From Paenibacillus sp. FSL W8-0426 (GTDB taxonomy: Bacteria > Bacillota > Bacilli > Paenibacillales > Paenibacillaceae): 64,000 nt of DNA. Positions 16,801 through 24,171 of this stretch are shown here, in pieces. Each line of letters begins with the position of its first letter. The first letter of the stretch is position 1. Below the pieces are notes generated by a model. That model saw only the letters and a list, made by a program, of their open reading frames with translations, was not told where the DNA came from and ran no database searches. The translations under genes and the position numbers were made by a program. Location of the stretch: the NCBI RefSeq assembly GCF_037969725.1, contig NZ_CP150203.1, forward strand, positions 4,356,001 to 4,420,000, given 5' to 3'.

Positions 16801-17775
16801 TTAATGAGTGCGTTTGACGACGAAATGCGCAATGTCGCGCAAATTTTTGCTGGTTTTGATCTTTGGCAGCTGATCCAGAGCATCGAGCGCTTTCTTCATA
16901 TATCGGTCAGCCAGTGCTTCGGCTTTAGCGATTCCTTGACTTTCGCGAATCATTCCAATCGCGTCCGATGCGCTTGCGCGCCCTTCTTCCTGTCTAACGC
17001 GCGAAATCTCGGCTAGCAGCGGCTCTCGCAAACGCTCTTCCTCCAAGGCATACAGGACCGGCAGCGTAATGTTGCCCTGCTTCATGTCGCTGCCTGGCGG
17101 TTTGCCCAATTGTTTTTCCGTTCCCACCAGGTCGAGCACGTCATCCTGAATCTGAAAGGCCATGCCCACATTGTATCCGTAAGTATAGAGCAGCGAGGAC
17201 ACTTGTTTAGGCGCGCGGGTAGCAAGCGCCCCAAGCTGACAGCTGACCGCGATCAGCAGTGCTGTTTTGCGACGGATGCGCAGCAAGTAATTGCGTACGC
17301 TTTGCCCGGTGTTGAAAAAGTCACGGATCTGTTCCATTTCGCCGATGGACATCTGCACCATGGCCTTGGCCAGAATACGATGAATTGCCGGATCGGACAG
17401 CCCGGCCGTCAATTGCAATGCTTTACCGTAGATATAGTCGCCGGTATACATGGCAATCCGGTTATCCCATTTTGATTTCACGGTTGGTTTACCGCGGCGC
17501 GTCTCCGCATTGTCAATCACATCATCATGCACCAATGAAGCGGAGTGGATCAATTCCAGCGGAACCGCAATCAATTTCAAGCGTTCAATGTCGTATGTAC
17601 CATACTTGCCGCCAAGCAGCACGAACACGGGACGCAAACGTTTCCCACCCGCTTTAAGCAAATGAAGGGATGTTTCGCTTAACAGCTGCTGCTCCCCTTC
17701 AACGCTGCGGTACAGTTCTTTTTCAATGTAATCCATATCCTTCTTCAGCAACCCGAAAATATCCAGTAGTTTCAT
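16801..17775 (-). CDS. hepT: Heptaprenyl diphosphate synthase, catalytic subunit (component II)
   Basis: 324 residues. It elongates farnesyl diphosphate with isopentenyl diphosphate to make the menaquinone side chain, working with HepS. Both aspartate-rich motifs are visible: 'LVHDDVIDNAETRRG' and 'FQIQDDVLDLVG'. 'KAGGKRLRP' near residue 44 is the usual substrate region. GGGTG precedes the ATG. The gap to ubiX is 347 bp, much wider than elsewhere in the cluster, so it may have its own promoter (a weak TTGACC, 19 bases, TATAAT match at 17969-17999). Confidence 0.94.
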   Translation of the reverse strand: MKLLDIFGLLKKDMDYIEKELYRSVEGEQQLLSETSLHLLKAGGKRLRPVFVLLGGKYGTYDIERLKLIAVPLELIHSASLVHDDVIDNAETRRGKPTVKSKWDNRIAMYTGDYIYGKALQLTAGLSDPAIHRILAKAMVQMSIGEMEQIRDFFNTGQSVRNYLLRIRRKTALLIAVSCQLGALATRAPKQVSSLLYTYGYNVGMAFQIQDDVLDLVGTEKQLGKPPGSDMKQGNITLPVLYALEEERLREPLLAEISRVRQEEGRASASDAIGMIRESQGIAKAEALADRYMKKALDALDQLPKIKTSKNLRDIAHFVVKRTH

Positions 17776-17968
17776 TCGTTCACCCGTGTCAGCGTATTGT
17801 CAGTCCCTAATTCCATGCTACCTTCCCTTCCAGCAGGTCGATGGGCAGACGACTTCAATGATCATCCGCCCGCCCTTCCTGCTTATGCTCATCCATGTTC
17901 GATCACGCCATTTCCCGCCGTCTGGCCGACACCGGGAATTAAACTCTGCGACGATTTCTGAAACAAAA

Positions 17969-17999
17969 ATTATACAGAAGCTGCCGGAGCATGGGTCAA
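17969..17999 (-). promoter_or_regulatory. Weak candidate promoter in the ubiX-hepT spacer
   Basis: TTGACC, 19 bases, TATAAT on the minus strand. The spacer is longer than ideal. The rest of the 17776-18122 gap holds a CCCGG/CCGGG hairpin without a T run (around 18042-18058) and nothing else that I can name. Confidence 0.4.
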
Positions 18000-18122
18000 G
18001 GCTGACTAAATACACTATACGCTGCTCAACTTTCACCCATACCCCGGAAAATCCGGGATTAAAACAGATCCGACCTCACGCTGCAACGGCATATCGCCCA
18101 TGCAAAAAAGGATATCTCCGGT

Positions 18123-18740
18123 TTAATCCCTTGAATCCGGTTCTCCCCATCTCCGGAACAACTGGTGTGGAATACGCAAGCTGTCCAACACCTTGCCCAC
18201 CAGAAACATGATCAAGTCGTCCATCGTTTGGGGTTTGTAATAAAAAGCCGGCATGGCCGGAATCATGCGCACGCCAAGGCGCGAAAGCTTGAGCATGTTT
18301 TCCAGATGGATCGCATGCAGCGGCGTCTCGCGCGGCACCAGAATGAGCGGCCTTCCTTCTTTCATCATGACATCCGCAGCGCGGGCCATCAGGTTATCGG
18401 AGGCGCCTTGCGCGATGGAAGAGAGCGTCCCCATGGAACACGGCATGACAATCATGCCGTCCGCCAGAAAAGAGCCGCTCGCAATCGAAGCTCCTATATC
18501 GCTTACCGGATGGTAGATCAGGGAACCGGAGCGGCCCCCAAACTTTTCGTCCAGGATCCGCTCGCGATTCGTTACTTCCCAATCCAGCTCTTCTTTTAGT
18601 ACGCGCCAGCCGGCGTTGGAGATCACCAGATGCACCTCGTAGCCCAGATCAAGCAGCGTTTCGATCAGCCTGATGCCGTAGATGCTGCCGCTGGCTCCCG
18701 TAATTCCGACAACAAGCCGTTTGTTGTCCAGTTGGAACAT
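18123..18740 (-). CDS. ubiX: UbiX-family flavin prenyltransferase
   Basis: 205 residues. The family attaches a dimethylallyl group to FMN, making the prenylated flavin cofactor for UbiD-type decarboxylases. Motifs are 'VGITGASGSIYGIRLIE' at the N-terminus, 'PCSMGTLSSIAQGASDNL' and 'LVPRETPLHAIHLENMLKLS' (split by conserved prolines). Its start follows the ubiA stop immediately. With a ubiA-like gene and menG next to it, it probably serves menaquinone formation by a UbiD-dependent route; no ubiD-like gene is in this window. Confidence 0.93.
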   Translation of the reverse strand: MFQLDNKRLVVGITGASGSIYGIRLIETLLDLGYEVHLVISNAGWRVLKEELDWEVTNRERILDEKFGGRSGSLIYHPVSDIGASIASGSFLADGMIVMPCSMGTLSSIAQGASDNLMARAADVMMKEGRPLILVPRETPLHAIHLENMLKLSRLGVRMIPAMPAFYYKPQTMDDLIMFLVGKVLDSLRIPHQLFRRWGEPDSRD

Positions 18741-19607
18741 TTATTTCACCGCCAGGTCGATCAAGGTAAACGTAAATACTACGATGCTCAGCACGCTGTT
18801 CATCGTAAAGAATGCGGTCTGAACCCGGCTCATGTCGTTCGGCGACACAATGTAGTGCTCATAGAACAAGATGCCATAAGTAATCAGCATGCCTGCGCCA
18901 TACCACCAGCTCAGATCGGTCATCAGAAGCAGCGCCAAAAATCCGACGGCGGTAATCACATGGAAAAACTTCGCGATCTGCAAAGATTTGTGCAGTCCGA
19001 AGCGCGAGGGAATGGAATGAAGTCCCTCGTCTTGGTCAAACTCAAGATCCTGGCACGCATAAATGATATCGAAACCTGCCGTCCAGAACACGATGGTGAC
19101 ATAGAACACGATGGCCGTCCAGTCCATGGTACCGGTCACGGCTACCCATCCGCCCAGCGGCGCCAGTCCGATCGTCATGCCCAGCACAACATGGCACAAC
19201 CACGTGAAGCGTTTGGTATAGGAATAAATGACGAGCATAAATACCGCGATTGGCAGCAGCTTCATCGAAAGCACGTTCAGGTTATATGAAGCCCAGAACA
19301 GCAAAATAAACGATACGATAACGAAAATGATGACTTCTCCGTTTTTCAACAACCCCGCGGGGATGGCACGCATCGCCGTCCGCGGATTTTTGCCGTCGAT
19401 CACCTGGTCGATCATGCGGTTAAGCCCGAAAGCGGCGCTTCTGGCACCGACCATCGCCAGCAGCACCCACATGATTTCGAGCCAGCTTGGAAACGTGTTG
19501 TTGACCACCATCGAGCCAAGGATGGCTCCCATGAAGGCAAATGGCAATGCAAAGAGCGTATGCTCGATTTTGATCATTTCTAAAAAGATGCGAATTTTCC
19601 TAAACAT
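18741..19607 (-). CDS. UbiA-family prenyltransferase (menaquinone ring prenylation)
   Basis: 288 residues with about eight hydrophobic membrane segments. The first aspartate-rich motif is 'GLNRMIDQVIDGKNPRT' and a second lies in 'ACQDLEFDQDEGLHSIPSRF'. It would attach the heptaprenyl chain to an aromatic acid in the membrane. The sequence looks like the UbiA/MqnP type rather than MenA, which uses 1,4-dihydroxy-2-naphthoate. The start at 19607 has AGGAGAA upstream and is 1 bp after menG. Placement between menG and ubiX supports a menaquinone role; MqnP function is inferred. Confidence 0.88.
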   Translation of the reverse strand: MFRKIRIFLEMIKIEHTLFALPFAFMGAILGSMVVNNTFPSWLEIMWVLLAMVGARSAAFGLNRMIDQVIDGKNPRTAMRAIPAGLLKNGEVIIFVIVSFILLFWASYNLNVLSMKLLPIAVFMLVIYSYTKRFTWLCHVVLGMTIGLAPLGGWVAVTGTMDWTAIVFYVTIVFWTAGFDIIYACQDLEFDQDEGLHSIPSRFGLHKSLQIAKFFHVITAVGFLALLLMTDLSWWYGAGMLITYGILFYEHYIVSPNDMSRVQTAFFTMNSVLSIVVFTFTLIDLAVK

Positions 19608-19608
19608 G

Positions 19609-20328
19609 CTAATTCTCCTTGGTCCCAATATGCAGTGCCGCGATGCCTCCGGTCAGGGGGTAGGCCTGCACTTTCTTTAATCCGGTTTCTTCGAAAATGT
19701 GCGCCAGTTCCTTTCTTCCCGGAAATAGCGCCAACGAATCCGGCAGCCATTTGTATTGTTCGTAACGCTTGGCAAACAACTTGGCAAGTCTCGGCAGCAC
19801 CTGTTCGAAATAAAAATAATAAATGCCCTTGAACGGCTGCCAGGTCGGCTTCGACAATTCAAGGCACACAACCATGCCGCCCGGTTTCGCGACGCGCTTC
19901 ATCTCCGACAGCACCTGTCTCAGGTCCGGCACGTTGCGCAGCCCGAAACCGATGGTGACATAATCGAACGAATTATCTTCGAAGGGGAGCGACATGGCGT
20001 TTCCCTGCACAAGCGTGATCTGATTCTGACGATTTGCGGCGTTCACTTTTCCCTGCCCGACCTGAAGCATGTTGTTGCTGAAATCCAGGCCGTGCATGTG
20101 CCCCGTTTCACTTGCCTCCGCCATGGCAAGGGTCCAGTCGCAAGTACCGCAACAAAGGTCCAGGCCGGTATCCCCTTTTGACATGTTCATTTTTTTCATC
20201 GTGAACTTGCGCCAGGCCTTGTGCCTGCGAAAACTCAAAATGTCGTTCATGATGTCGTATTTCCCGGCGATGCTCTCGAATACCGAATGGACGAATTCCT
20301 CTTTCGGTTTTGTCTCTGCGTTACCCAT
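19609..20328 (-). CDS. menG: Demethylmenaquinone methyltransferase
   Basis: 239 residues, a class I SAM methyltransferase (UbiE/MenG) that makes the last step to menaquinone. Motifs: 'SIAGKYDIMNDILSF' near residue 20, 'GLDLCCGTCDWTLAMAE' as the SAM loop (glycine loop somewhat altered), 'GLDFSNNML' and 'VTIGFGLRNVPD'. GGGGGAG precedes the ATG at 20328. The order hepS-menG-(ubiA-ubiX)-hepT matches B. subtilis hepS-menG-hepT with two inserted genes. Confidence 0.95.
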   Translation of the reverse strand: MGNAETKPKEEFVHSVFESIAGKYDIMNDILSFRRHKAWRKFTMKKMNMSKGDTGLDLCCGTCDWTLAMAEASETGHMHGLDFSNNMLQVGQGKVNAANRQNQITLVQGNAMSLPFEDNSFDYVTIGFGLRNVPDLRQVLSEMKRVAKPGGMVVCLELSKPTWQPFKGIYYFYFEQVLPRLAKLFAKRYEQYKWLPDSLALFPGRKELAHIFEETGLKKVQAYPLTGGIAALHIGTKEN

Positions 20329-20339
20329 TCGTCTCCCCC

Positions 20340-21200
20340 TCAATTCTCCCCCGCTGCCGCGCGCGAAGGCTGCAAATAGGCCAGGTAAGGCTCAAGAATC
20401 AAATGCACTTCCTCAAGCCCATGCTCTTTTGCGTCGTCCTGCAGCAGCAGTTGCACGCGGTTCACGGCACTGCGAAGCTTGTCCAGCAAAATGTCCTCGA
20501 CCCGATGTTTTTTCAGCATGTTGCTCCGAACGTCCGGTGCCGGGTCGGATTGGCGCAGTGCATGCCGTTCTTCGTTGGACCCTTGCTCATATACATGCCA
20601 GAAGGCATAACTGTGAACAAAATGGCCGTCGTTCAAACGATGCAGCTCCGTCACGATCGTTTCACAACGGCTAAACTCCTCAAGCAGGCATTCCCAGATC
20701 TTGCGATCCCCGGATTTGATCATATGCCCAAATGAAAGAAACAGCTGCATTTTCAGCTGCACCGTTTCACGCATGTATTCATCAGCAGAAACGAAAAATT
20801 TTTGCATCCGTGCATACAAACTCATCTTGCGAACATTGACTTCGGAAACCGCCCCGCTGAGCTTGCCGATCATCTCGATGCGCCCCGCATGGGCAAGGAG
20901 TTGATAGAAGCGGCTGCTTAAATAATCGCCGGCAAGCACATTCAGCTGCCTGGAGCGCATTTCCTGCTCTTTGCGTTCCCCGGCATCCGTATCGATCAGG
21001 TCATGCGTATCCATGGCCAATTGAACCAGCGACGTGGCGAGAGCGTACAGCTCGTCATGTCCCCTTTCATCCGTCCTTCCCACAAAAACCTGAAGCAGGC
21101 GCGCACGGCTATCCGGGAATGGCGGTATTTCCGTGTGCCGTCGAATCATGTCGTATTCGGTATATTTTTTTGCTAGTTCAGGTACGCGGTATGAATTCAT
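20340..21200 (-). CDS. hepS: Heptaprenyl diphosphate synthase, component I
   Basis: 286 residues, the non-catalytic partner of HepT. It lacks DDxxD motifs but contains the 'AMDTHDLIDTDAG' helix, a degenerate version, and 'LNVLAGDYLSSRFYQLLA', both typical of HepS/GerC1. GGAGGCTGAAA precedes the ATG. It begins the hep-men cluster, with an extended -10 promoter about 55 bases upstream. Confidence 0.9.
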   Translation of the reverse strand: MNSYRVPELAKKYTEYDMIRRHTEIPPFPDSRARLLQVFVGRTDERGHDELYALATSLVQLAMDTHDLIDTDAGERKEQEMRSRQLNVLAGDYLSSRFYQLLAHAGRIEMIGKLSGAVSEVNVRKMSLYARMQKFFVSADEYMRETVQLKMQLFLSFGHMIKSGDRKIWECLLEEFSRCETIVTELHRLNDGHFVHSYAFWHVYEQGSNEERHALRQSDPAPDVRSNMLKKHRVEDILLDKLRSAVNRVQLLLQDDAKEHGLEEVHLILEPYLAYLQPSRAAAGEN

Positions 21201-21254
21201 TTTCAGCCTCCGAGCCTTTCATTGTAAAACCCATTCTGCACTACAATCTTATAT

Positions 21255-21263
21255 ATTATAGCA
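21255..21263 (-). promoter_or_regulatory. Extended -10 promoter element of hepS
   Basis: TGCTATAAT on the minus strand; no good -35 hexamer is seen at the right distance. Confidence 0.45.
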
Positions 21264-21300
21264 TATGTTTCTTCGGCACGCACTGAATCCTGACATTCAT

Positions 21301-21852
21301 TTACCCTTGATTTGCCCTTTCGAATTGCTTCTTCCACAATGCCGTTTCCATGATATGGAACCATTCCTTCAAATTATCCGACAGCTTGGGGCTTGACCAG
21401 CCGCGCAGTTCGCCGATGGCACTTTCGGGCCATTGATTGCGCCGAATATCCGCAGCCAGCAGCAGATGCCGTTGACGGGTCCATTCGTCCTCGGCCAGAA
21501 CGCGGAGCAGCACCTGCTCCACGTTGGAGAAACCACCGAAAGACAGTTCGGCAACGTCTGCCATGCTGCCATAAATTTTTTGATATCCAATATCGGTGCC
21601 TGTGACCTTCAGGTCCAATTTCAATATCGATTTATCCCATTCTACTTTGGCGATCGGCGCAGCCAGCTGCATCGATGCCAAGGCGTCCACCAAGTTGTCC
21701 TGCGTAAGCTCGCGCGGCTGCTGGGCCGCGGTCACGGGCCGGGCATGCTCTCCTCCCAGCGTGCGATGCTGCATGGACTGCAAAGCCACAAGCAAAAAGA
21801 CGGCCGCAAAGGTTGCCAGAACCGAAGCAGTTACGATCAACCGCGGTTTCAT
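21301..21852 (-). CDS. Conserved-looking membrane-anchored protein of unknown function
   Basis: 183 residues. One hydrophobic segment (about residues 5-25) could be a signal anchor; there is no lipobox cysteine. The rest is a soluble domain of mixed helix and strand with several tryptophans near the C-terminus. I do not recognise the family. GAGGAGG precedes the ATG at 21852. It lies between mtrB and hepS, with the mtrB terminator upstream, so it is transcribed separately or from a local promoter. It would face outside if the segment is an uncleaved anchor. Confidence 0.7.
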   Translation of the reverse strand: MKPRLIVTASVLATFAAVFLLVALQSMQHRTLGGEHARPVTAAQQPRELTQDNLVDALASMQLAAPIAKVEWDKSILKLDLKVTGTDIGYQKIYGSMADVAELSFGGFSNVEQVLLRVLAEDEWTRQRHLLLAADIRRNQWPESAIGELRGWSSPKLSDNLKEWFHIMETALWKKQFERANQG

Positions 21853-21920
21853 ATATGCCTCCTCGTCCCTACATGATAGTGTAGTCTGTCCAGTAAAGGC
21901 TCATACCTCATTGTACAACG

Positions 21921-21942
21921 AAAAAAAGCAGGCTATGCCTGC
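21921..21942 (-). terminator. Terminator downstream of mtrB
   Basis: A perfect GCAGGC-ATA-GCCTGC hairpin followed by seven T on the minus strand, about 120 bp after the mtrB stop. Confidence 0.88.
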
Positions 21943-22063
21943 AATTTTCATCATTTTTGAAAGGTCAGAACTCCATCGTTCAGGTCGCTGAGCATACAAG
22001 GAAAACATGATGCATACCTGTGTCGATCCTTTGGAAAATCAGGATCTTAATACGCTTCTGTCA

Positions 22064-22285
22064 TTACTCGGACTGAAGCTCGCCATGCTTGGTGATCAAC
22101 GTGGCTTTGCCGCGGATTTTAATCGCCGAGGTATGGTTCGTGAACTGGGCAATCATGACCTCACCCTTGTCCAACTTCTCGGTGTGGTGGAAACGCGTGT
22201 CCTGTCCACGGGTCAACCCGATGACCTGCACGCCGTTCTCCTCTGCCTTGATAACGATATAATCACTACCGGTTGGATGGTCCAT
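22064..22285 (-). CDS. mtrB: Trp RNA-binding attenuation protein (TRAP)
   Basis: 73 residues, start ATG at 22285. An 11-mer ring that binds tryptophan between subunits and then GAG/TAG repeats in RNA. With this start the numbering equals the B. subtilis protein, and the RNA-contacting residues Lys37, Lys56 and Arg58 and the loop Thr30 region are all kept ('[20 protein letters not shown]', 'TSAIKIRGK'). AGAGGGG precedes the start. An in-frame extension to 22453 has no ribosome site and overlaps the divergent gene. The folE (mtrA) gene that usually precedes mtrB in Bacillus is absent here. The likely target is the trp leader at 12378-12438. Confidence 0.97.
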   Translation of the reverse strand: MDHPTGSDYIVIKAEENGVQVIGLTRGQDTRFHHTEKLDKGEVMIAQFTNHTSAIKIRGKATLITKHGELQSE

Positions 22286-22322
22286 GGCGTAACGTCCCCT
22301 CTCTCCTGGTTCAATAGCGTTA

Positions 22323-22351
22323 ATGATGGGCAACAACGATTCATTTGTCAA
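22323..22351 (-). promoter_or_regulatory. Candidate promoter of mtrB
   Basis: TTGACA, 17 bases, CATCAT on the minus strand, giving a 5' end about 30 bases before the mtrB start. Confidence 0.6.
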
Positions 22352-22451
22352 CCCGTTGCTTGCCTTTCTGGAATCTCGTCGTTTTGGAGCGATGCAATTC
22401 TCCCCCCAAGGGCATACTACGATCAGCCTCAAAGGGAAAGGAGCAAACGAC

Positions 22452-22607
22452 ATGAAATATGACCCTGCACCGCTTTCGGAAGAACATGTTCACAAGCTTC
22501 GGGAGCTGGAGCGGCAATTCACCGAAGTTACTGGCGAACCGCTGGTTCTGGTAGCTTATGCTCCGCAAGCCGAAGACAAAAGCAAGCTCCCCGATTCAGG
22601 CCGCTGA
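22452..22607 (+). CDS. Small 51-residue protein divergent from mtrB
   Basis: ATG at 22452 with AAAGGAG 8 bases upstream. The product begins [20 protein letters not shown] and is acidic, mostly helical in the first half ('[20 protein letters not shown]' region) and ends in a short polar tail. No membrane segment or metal motif is seen and I do not recognise a family. It is one of only two plus-strand genes in the window, divergent from mtrB and convergent with hbs, with which it shares a bidirectional terminator. The excellent ribosome site and own terminator make it likely real. Confidence 0.75.
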   Translation: MKYDPAPLSEEHVHKLRELERQFTEVTGEPLVLVAYAPQAEDKSKLPDSGR

Positions 22608-22643
22608 AGGCTCTGCGCGGACGGATTCAAAGGCAAAAGAAAA

Positions 22644-22669
22644 GGCCGTGAACAAGTCACGGTCTTTTT
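22644..22669. terminator. Bidirectional terminator between hbs and the small plus-strand gene
   Basis: The stem GGCCGTGA/TCACGGTC has T runs on both sides: five T on the plus strand and TTTTCTTTT on the minus strand. Confidence 0.85.
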
Positions 22670-22695
22670 GCTGGCATATGGAATATGTAGAAATC

Positions 22696-22968
22696 TTATT
22701 TAATTCCGTCTTTGAGCGCTTTGCCTGGTTTGAACGCAGGAATTTTGCTCGCAGGAATTTCGATTTCTTCCCCCGTTTGCGGGTTGCGTCCTTTACGTGC
22801 AGAACGCTCGCGCACTTCGAAGTTCCCGAAGCCCACCAATTGCACCTTGTCTCCGTTCTGCAAAGCCTCGGAGATCGCTTCGAATACGGCATCAACCGCT
22901 TTCGTTACATCCTTTTTGGACAATTCAGTCGCTTCGGCCACGTGGTTAATCAGGTCCGATTTATTCAT
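22696..22968 (-). CDS. hbs: DNA-binding protein HU
   Basis: 90 residues, the nucleoid protein that binds and bends DNA as a dimer. It starts [20 protein letters not shown], and shows the '[21 protein letters not shown]' arm region (the proline-tipped beta arm) and the C-terminal '[11 protein letters not shown]'. A textbook AGGAGGTG lies 7 bases before the ATG at 22968, which excludes the upstream in-frame extension. A consensus promoter lies just upstream. Gene order hbs-mtrB is as in B. subtilis. Confidence 0.97.
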   Translation of the reverse strand: MNKSDLINHVAEATELSKKDVTKAVDAVFEAISEALQNGDKVQLVGFGNFEVRERSARKGRNPQTGEEIEIPASKIPAFKPGKALKDGIK

Positions 22969-23027
22969 TATTTTCACCTCCTGGATCAATATCCTGAATG
23001 TTATACTGTGTTTCCGTTTTATAGCGA

Positions 23028-23056
23028 AATATACGTTCATCCGCAAAAAATGTCAA
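23028..23056 (-). promoter_or_regulatory. sigma-A promoter of hbs
   Basis: TTGACA, 17 bases, TATATT on the minus strand, about 60 bases upstream of the start. Confidence 0.85.
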
Positions 23057-23122
23057 TCCCATCTCTGCTTCACAAACGAAAATCTGCGCTTCCGGTAGAC
23101 AGTCATTTCCGGCAATGAGATC

Positions 23123-23145
23123 GCCTGAAATCAAGCATTTCAGGC
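23123..23145. other. 9-bp perfect inverted repeat after the sugar-ABC operon, no T run
   Basis: GCCTGAAAT-CAAGC-ATTTCAGGC lies about 40 bp past the permease stop. It is not followed by T residues in either direction, so termination here would be weak or Rho-dependent; it may act as a 3' stabilising hairpin. Confidence 0.45.
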
Positions 23146-23184
23146 GCCGAACAAATTTTATACTAATACAGACAGCCCACAATT

Positions 23185-24171
23185 TCAAGTCCGGTTGCGG
23201 TTCAGTACGTAAAATGTAACAGCCAAAGCCAGCACGAGTACGCCGCCTTTGACGATATCGTGAGCAAAATACTGCACGTTCATCATGGTCAGGCCGTTGA
23301 CCAGCACGCCAATCAGCACTGAACCGATAAATGTGCCAATGACGTTGGGTTTGCCGGCTCCGAATACCGAAAAACCGACAAATACGGCAGCAACGGATTC
23401 CATCAGCAGCGGCGAACCCGCATCGATCTGGCCCGAACCTACTTTGGAAGCGTACAGAATGCCGCCAATCGCGGCAAATACGCCGGCAGCCACATAAGCA
23501 AGCGTCCTCACCTTTTTCACTTTGATGCCCGAAAGTCTGGCCGCTTCTTCATTGCCGCCCGTCACATACATCTGCCGTCCATACTTGGTATACGTCAGGA
23601 AAATGTGCACGCCAACCACCGCGATGATCAGCAGAATGACCGATATCGGCATGCCGAGCCATTTGCCCTGCCCAAGCTGCAGGAAAGTCGGATCCATCTC
23701 GCCTGCAGCCTTGCTGCCGTCGGGGAACTGCATATGATTATAAATGGTATATCCCTGAGCATACGTCTTGTGAATGCCGCCGATGATATACATCATGGCC
23801 AGCGTGGCGAGCAAGTCCGGAATGCGCAGTTTTACAATGAGTAGTGCATTCAGCAGTCCGATTATCGCCCCAAGCACCAGCGGGACAATGATAACGACCG
23901 CGAGCGGCTGTTGATACCAAATCATGAGCGAGGCCGTGACTACCGTCGTCAATGAAACTGTAGCGCCTACGGACAGATCAAAACCGTCCACAATGAGAGA
24001 TAAGGTTACGCCGATCGCAACAAAGGTTACGATTGAGATGGAACCTAAAATATCCGTCATATTGCTGTACGTAAAAAAATAAGGCAGGCGTATGCCAAAA
24101 AAGGCTATAACCGCAATAATAACGATAATCGCTCCGTACCGGAACGCGAAATCCATAGTTTTATCCTTCAT
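23185..24171 (-). CDS. Sugar ABC transporter permease (ribose/RbsC family)
   Basis: 328 residues with about nine to ten hydrophobic segments. The 'VDGFDLSVGATVSLTTVV' and 'LLATLAMMYIIGGI' regions and 'GGNEEAARLSGI' (the cytoplasmic EAA-like loop that contacts the ATPase) identify the BPD_transp_2 family of monosaccharide permeases. The ATG at 24171 has AGAGGTG upstream and overlaps the ATPase gene by 11 bp. It is the last gene of a three-gene transporter operon. The sugar is unknown. Confidence 0.92.
   Translation of the reverse strand: MKDKTMDFAFRYGAIIVIIAVIAFFGIRLPYFFTYSNMTDILGSISIVTFVAIGVTLSLIVDGFDLSVGATVSLTTVVTASLMIWYQQPLAVVIIVPLVLGAIIGLLNALLIVKLRIPDLLATLAMMYIIGGIHKTYAQGYTIYNHMQFPDGSKAAGEMDPTFLQLGQGKWLGMPISVILLIIAVVGVHIFLTYTKYGRQMYVTGGNEEAARLSGIKVKKVRTLAYVAAGVFAAIGGILYASKVGSGQIDAGSPLLMESVAAVFVGFSVFGAGKPNVIGTFIGSVLIGVLVNGLTMMNVQYFAHDIVKGGVLVLALAVTFYVLNRNRT

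Noticed and set aside
22286..22453. N-terminal extension of mtrB by 56 codons
   Set aside because: No ribosome site, overlaps the divergent gene and promoter, and TRAP numbering fits the ATG at 22285.
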